Source of the DNA: Armatimonadota bacterium
GTDB lineage: Bacteria; Armatimonadota; UBA5829; DSUL01
Direction: 5' to 3'
Length of the DNA stretch: 64,000 nt
NCBI GenBank assembly: GCA_025998755.1
Contig: AP024674.1
Span: forward strand, 3,225,813-3,289,812
This document shows, piece by piece, positions 59,933-64,000 of this stretch. A model generated the notes under the pieces. The model saw only the letters and a list, made by a program, of their open reading frames with translations. It ran no database searches and was not told the DNA's origin. The position numbers and the translations under genes are program-made. Within the stretch, counting starts at the first letter, position 1. Each line of letters opens with the position of its first letter.

Positions 59933-62900
59933 TCACGGGTTCACCAGTTCGATATCATCGTCGCTGCGGGCGTCCAGCCTCCGGATGATCTGGCTGCCCA
60001 CCTGCTCCAGGCGGACGATTCCGGTCACCTTGTAGTAGCTGCCCGTGGTGAACGGGGTGGCCAGCAGGGACTTGACCTTGATGCCCGGGACCTTGGTGGG
60101 GACGAACGCCGTCGGCGTATCGTTCTCCACTCCGGATCCGTCGTCCAGGTAGAAGGTCGTCGTGGCAAAGTCAATGCCGGTCACCTTGCCCCAGACCGTC
60201 ACCAGCAGGCCATCGTTGGGCAGACCCGCGCCGCCGGTCGGCTTGTTGCCGCCCGCCGTCTTGTTGGTCACGCCCAGCGGGGTGGGTGTGAACGAGGCGC
60301 CGGTTACCACGGAGGTGGCGTTCACCACCCGCTCGGGACCCTCGGTGCCCATCGTTCCAACCACCGTCACCAGGGTGTTCAGCGGCGGAGCGGAACCGCT
60401 CCACTTCACGCGGACGCCTGCAGACTGGTCCTGCTCCTGGACGAAGAATCCATCAGGATTCAGACCCTCGTCCAGGCTCAGCTTGGTGACCACAACGTTC
60501 TCCAGGGTAACCGAAGCATTGTCGGCCTTGGTTTTGGCAAGACCGATTTTGACCGGCGCCTGGACGATGGTGCCGTTGGAGATGCCCACGTCGCTCCAGA
60601 CGTTGTTCGCGCTGCGCGCCTGGACATACCAGAAGTAGGTCACCCCGTTGTCCAGCGACAGGCCGGTGCGCGTGACGCTGGTGCTGGTGGTGTTGGTCCA
60701 GGGCACGATGTACTCGCCCTGGTCCTCAGCCGTCACGCCGATGGCATATCGGTAGGCCACACCAGTGGCGGTCCAGCTGGCCGACAGCTGGCTGGTGCTG
60801 GAGGACGAGGCCGGAGCCGTAACCACCGGAGTCGCCGGCTTGGCCGGGCTTCCCGCGGTGGGCACGAAGCGCGCCACGCTCTTCGTAGTGTACTCGTTCA
60901 CGCCGTCCGGCGGAGAATAGATCCGCAGCCGTTCGTTAATATTATCGACGGTATACAGGTTCCCGACGGCGTCGAACGCTACGTCTCTGGGAGTGCCGGA
61001 GCCGGTGGCCAGGGCTGCCACCCCCGTCAGATTGGCGTTACCTGTGCCGGAGATCACACTCCAGGTGTTGCCGCCGTTCAGCGTCCGCAGCGTGACGCCA
61101 CCGTCACCGACCACCCATCCGGTCTGCACGTCGCGGAAGTATACCGAGCGCAGGTTGGCGGTGGTGCCGGATGTCTGCGCGGTCCAGGTGGCTCCGCCAT
61201 CGGTGGTGCGCAGAATCGTCCCGCCGTCGCCCACCGCGTAGGCGGCCAGCGCCGTGACAGCGTAAACGCCGTTCAGCTTCGCCGTGGTGCCCGAATTCTG
61301 GGCCACCCACTCCGCGCCGCCATTGGTGGTCTTCAGGATCGTGCCGCTGTCTCCCACCACATACCCGGTGGTGGATCCGGGCCCGGTCGCGAACACCACC
61401 ATGCTGATGGCGTTCAGGTTGGCGGTGGTCCCGGATGTCTGGATCTCCCACTGGGTGGGTGTGTCGATGTTGCTGGCATCCAGCCGTCTGATGATGGTTC
61501 CACCATCGCCGACGACATAGAGGTCATACGCCGGACCGGCGAAGCTGGAGATGCGGCGGCTGATGCCGTTGAGCTTCACCGTCACCGGAGAGACCTCCGT
61601 CACCCAGGCACCGGCCGTGTTGCTCAGGATGGTGCCGTTGTTGCCGACAGCCCATCCGTGAACCACAGGCGGGGTGGTGGAGTTCCAGATGCTGGTCACC
61701 GCGTTCAGGTTCTCCGTGGTCCCGGAAGGAACGGAAGACCAGGTGGTGCGGTTGTCCAGCTGGAAGATCTTGCCTCCGTTACCCACGGCCCAGCCGTTAC
61801 GGCCGGTGGTCAGGCTGTTGGCGATACTGATGGCGTTCAATGCAACGCCTGGCTCCGGAGCCGTCTGCGCGGAGAACGACGCCCCGATGTTGGTGGAGTA
61901 GTAAAGCGAGCTGTTGGCGCCCGCCAGCCAGACGAGCGCTCCCCCGCCGACCGTCGTCAGCGTGGCCTGAATGGGAGTCCGCGTCTCGTCAAAATTGAAC
62001 ACGTTGACGATGCCGCTGAACGTCCCGGCTGTGGCAATCCTCTTTGCCGGTTCGTAGATAGCGATGCCGGCTGCGTTGTTGCGGAGGGGGTCAGGTGATC
62101 CCCACGCTGCCAGCGACCGCCACGTCGGCGCGTAGTTGTTGGCAGGGTTGCCATCCGGCGCTATCCTCGCCAGGGAGAACACGTCCGTTCCGTTGGAGCG
62201 GTACTGTGAGATCCAGAAGTTGCCTGCTGCGTCGCGCTCCAGGTCACAGTTGAAGTTAACAAGCTGATTCGGAATAGCATCATTCCAGAAAATAGTGGGA
62301 GGCTGCCTGTAGGTCTTGTCCAGCGGACCTATCGGGTACATCCAGATGCTGCCCTTCGGCGAGACCAGCGGACCACCTTCCGGAACAATGTCCTCGTCCA
62401 CCGTGTACAGGACTCTGTTCAAGCCTTTCCCGAGCACCAGTCCGGTCGAGACACTACCGTGGATGGCTGGCGGCGATGGCGCGCCGTTGTCGAACGGATA
62501 CGGGCTTCCCCCGCCGGAGTTCGAGATGTCTGCCGGGTCCAGCAGAGCCGTCCAGTTTCCGGACAGGTCTGGCGGAGCTACCCACACCCCGCCATTATCG
62601 TCGGAGAAGTCAAAGAAGTAAATCTTTCCTTCAGGTCCGACTATCAGCCTGTAAGGACTGGCTGTTGAGGTCGTCCAGGGTACACCGCCCGAGAAGGCCG
62701 TATCACCCTGCCCGAGGGCGTCTGTCGTATCAGCGTTCAGGGCATACGCTCCGTTGCCAGTAGGGCGGCCAGACAGTGTCGTCGCTGTCCGAGCCTGGAG
62801 GACATAGATCCGCCCGAAAAGTGGGCTGTTCGGATCCTTGTTCACATCGACGCCGCGAGGGTACTCAAACTGCACCTCGCGCACGTTGTCATCCGAGATC

Positions 62901-63292
62901 TGCGTCCACGCCCCGTAGCCGCTTGCACGCGCATAGACCTTGAAGTAGTACTCCACATTGGTGGGAACCAGCACGTTGGAGTTGTTCTTCAGGTCCCAGG
63001 TCCAGGTATTCAGACCCTTCGGCAGAGGGCCGAGGCTTACGCTGCGGACAAGGGCGTCGTTGTCCGCTCTGTGGATGTCAATCCGCACCTCCTGATCAGC
63101 GGCCTCGTTCAAGCGGAACGAAAGCTGCACCGACGGATTCGGCTGGGTAGCGTCAACCGCCGGAGCGCTGAACTTGAGGTCGGTGGCATAGACGTTGGCC
63201 GACGCTGGAGCCGCAAACATCGCCGTCAGCAGAGCGCAGGCGACAAGCGCGGCACCGAGAGGCCCCGCCCGGTGCGAGAACCATCCTTTCAT
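59933..63292 (-). CDS. Exported YCF48-like propeller protein with FN3 and OB-like module
   Basis: A 1119-residue exported protein. Signal peptide about 1-33; a beta-rich N-terminal region; residues about 450-800 hold repeats of the YCF48 type (G-W-A-V-G-N-x-G-x-I, V-G-D-G-G-T-I-L-R-T-T-D-G-G, W-T-A-Q-T-S-G-T-T-A-N-L), a beta-propeller also seen in BNR proteins. An FN3 (about 830-920) and the tandem OB-like module (about 925-1119) end the protein. YCF48 repeats occur in many non-photosynthetic bacteria, so no link to photosystem II is implied. A surface or extracellular role is likely. AAAGGAGAGAGGG precedes the ATG. Confidence 0.83.
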   Translation of the reverse strand: MKGWFSHRAGPLGAALVACALLTAMFAAPASANVYATDLKFSAPAVDATQPNPSVQLSFRLNEAADQEVRIDIHRADNDALVRSVSLGPLPKGLNTWTWDLKNNSNVLVPTNVEYYFKVYARASGYGAWTQISDDNVREVQFEYPRGVDVNKDPNSPLFGRIYVLQARTATTLSGRPTGNGAYALNADTTDALGQGDTAFSGGVPWTTSTASPYRLIVGPEGKIYFFDFSDDNGGVWVAPPDLSGNWTALLDPADISNSGGGSPYPFDNGAPSPPAIHGSVSTGLVLGKGLNRVLYTVDEDIVPEGGPLVSPKGSIWMYPIGPLDKTYRQPPTIFWNDAIPNQLVNFNCDLERDAAGNFWISQYRSNGTDVFSLARIAPDGNPANNYAPTWRSLAAWGSPDPLRNNAAGIAIYEPAKRIATAGTFSGIVNVFNFDETRTPIQATLTTVGGGALVWLAGANSSLYYSTNIGASFSAQTAPEPGVALNAISIANSLTTGRNGWAVGNGGKIFQLDNRTTWSSVPSGTTENLNAVTSIWNSTTPPVVHGWAVGNNGTILSNTAGAWVTEVSPVTVKLNGISRRISSFAGPAYDLYVVGDGGTIIRRLDASNIDTPTQWEIQTSGTTANLNAISMVVFATGPGSTTGYVVGDSGTILKTTNGGAEWVAQNSGTTAKLNGVYAVTALAAYAVGDGGTILRTTDGGATWTAQTSGTTANLRSVYFRDVQTGWVVGDGGVTLRTLNGGNTWSVISGTGNANLTGVAALATGSGTPRDVAFDAVGNLYTVDNINERLRIYSPPDGVNEYTTKSVARFVPTAGSPAKPATPVVTAPASSSSTSQLSASWTATGVAYRYAIGVTAEDQGEYIVPWTNTTSTSVTRTGLSLDNGVTYFWYVQARSANNVWSDVGISNGTIVQAPVKIGLAKTKADNASVTLENVVVTKLSLDEGLNPDGFFVQEQDQSAGVRVKWSGSAPPLNTLVTVVGTMGTEGPERVVNATSVVTGASFTPTPLGVTNKTAGGNKPTGGAGLPNDGLLVTVWGKVTGIDFATTTFYLDDGSGVENDTPTAFVPTKVPGIKVKSLLATPFTTGSYYKVTGIVRLEQVGSQIIRRLDARSDDDIELVNP

Positions 63293-63614
63293 GATTCCCT
63301 CTCTCCTTTTCGGTAGAAGGTCAATTGACGTAGCGATAGGGGCGCGCAGGCCCTTCCTCAGCCTCCGCAGCCCCCTTTCCGGAACGGATTTCCGGGTTCA
63401 TCCCGGCAAAATTGACAGTGCCGGATGCCCCAAGTTTTTCATTTGTAACAGGCCAGGGGGCTTCCTGTCAATCCGTACAAATACCAGCATGCTTCCCGGC
63501 ACAATTACCGGCCCGTAAGTTGTTCCGTACCCGCGCAGTCCTGCAACCACTTTTTCATCTGGGTCTTTTCACTGCGGATGTTGTCCGGAGTGTGCTATCC
63601 TCCTGCCCGGAAGA
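63293..63614. other. Divergent intergenic region, YCF48-like protein and symporter
   Basis: 322 bases with no coding signal. A TTGACA word (63412) has no matching -10. I see nothing else definite. Confidence 0.4.
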
Positions 63615-64000
63615 ATGAGATTCCTGCGATTCCTGGTCACCGCGTTCCCGGTCTGGGTCACCATCGCCAGCCTCCTTGCGCTCTGGAGACCCGGCCTGTT
63701 CACATGGTTCACAGGTCCGCTCATTACCTACGGACTGGGTGTCATCATGCTGGGGATGGGCATCACGCTGACCACGGACGATTTCCGTCGGGTGTTCCTG
63801 ATGCCGCGTCTGGTGGTCCTGGGAGTGGCGCTCCAGTACTCCGTAATGCCCTTTCTGGGATACACGCTGGCGGCCCTGTTCCAGCTTCCCACGCCATTCG
63901 CGGTGGGGCTCATTCTGGTCTCCTGCTGCCCGGGAGGCACGGCATCCAACGTGGTCACATTTCTGGCGGGGGCCGACGTCGGTCTCAGCGTCACCATGAC
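63615..64000 (+). CDS. Bile acid:sodium symporter family (BASS) protein, N-terminal part
   Basis: The first 128 residues of a BASS transporter, cut by the right edge. It has about four hydrophobic segments and the family motif S-C-C-P-G-G-T-A-S-N-V-V (G-G-x-x-S-N). BASS members move organic anions with sodium; the substrate here cannot be told. The ATG at 63615 fits the family start. Confidence 0.88.
   Translation, partial: MRFLRFLVTAFPVWVTIASLLALWRPGLFTWFTGPLITYGLGVIMLGMGITLTTDDFRRVFLMPRLVVLGVALQYSVMPFLGYTLAALFQLPTPFAVGLILVSCCPGGTASNVVTFLAGADVGLSVTM

Noticed and set aside
59933..63292. Photosystem link from YCF48-like repeats
   Set aside because: The repeats occur in many non-photosynthetic bacteria and no photosynthesis gene is present.

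Overview
This window is 64 kb of chromosome from a bacterium of roughly 60-65% G+C. The likeliest group is Armatimonadota or a neighbouring lineage. The reasons are the many prepilin-type proteins, including one with an H-X9-DG motif, a PEP-CTERM protein, a giant S55-type (SpoIVB-like) exported protein, secreted proteins built from WD40, YCF48, FN3 and C-type-lectin modules, and free use of TTG starts. PEP-CTERM sorting implies an outer membrane. No ribosomal RNA is present, so the placement is inference. I see no transposase, phage gene or CRISPR array.

Layout. 1-8 kb: the end of a DUF4091-like gene, a Tat-exported DUF362 protein, and a minus-strand run of pilin/pseudopilin genes, with a further prepilin on the plus strand. 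8-16 kb: membrane J-domain protein, panB-panC, an orphan ferredoxin-type porD, a Gfo/Idh/MocA oxidoreductase, two exported proteins and a possible small peptide gene. 16-25.6 kb: clpC, ilvE, a promoter-led pair encoding a von Willebrand A protein and a PEP-CTERM protein, aspA and a lipoprotein. 25.8-36 kb: the 1442-residue S55-type protein, a TPR/Rrf2 pair and a 1550-residue WD40/lectin/FN3 protein. 36.3-42.2 kb: the conserved ffh-rpsP-khpA-rimM-trmD-rplS-lepB-rnhB cluster, with rnhB fused to a YraN domain. 42.2-49.8 kb: a CBS protein, a lone sugar-type ABC permease, tRNA-Arg(CCG), and a TroABCD-like metal importer operon led by a DtxR/MntR-type regulator. 49.9-59.8 kb: one long plus-strand operon of glycerate kinase, epimerase-like protein, NurA-like nuclease, HerA-like ATPase, SbcD/Mre11, SbcC/Rad50 and a polyprenyl synthase. 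60-64 kb: a YCF48-like exported protein and the start of a BASS symporter.

The most notable systems are: (1) a bacterial NurA-HerA-Mre11-Rad50 operon, arranged like the archaeal DNA end-resection operon, with an atypical HerA P-loop; (2) a metal importer in which both permeases carry a C-terminal DtxR-like repressor, as in the chlamydial YtgC-R fusion; (3) a shared tandem beta-barrel (OB-like) module in four otherwise unrelated exported proteins; and (4) the VWA/PEP-CTERM pair. Genes in the repair, metal, pilin, pan and VWA runs often overlap by 1-4 bases, so they are probably co-transcribed and translationally coupled.
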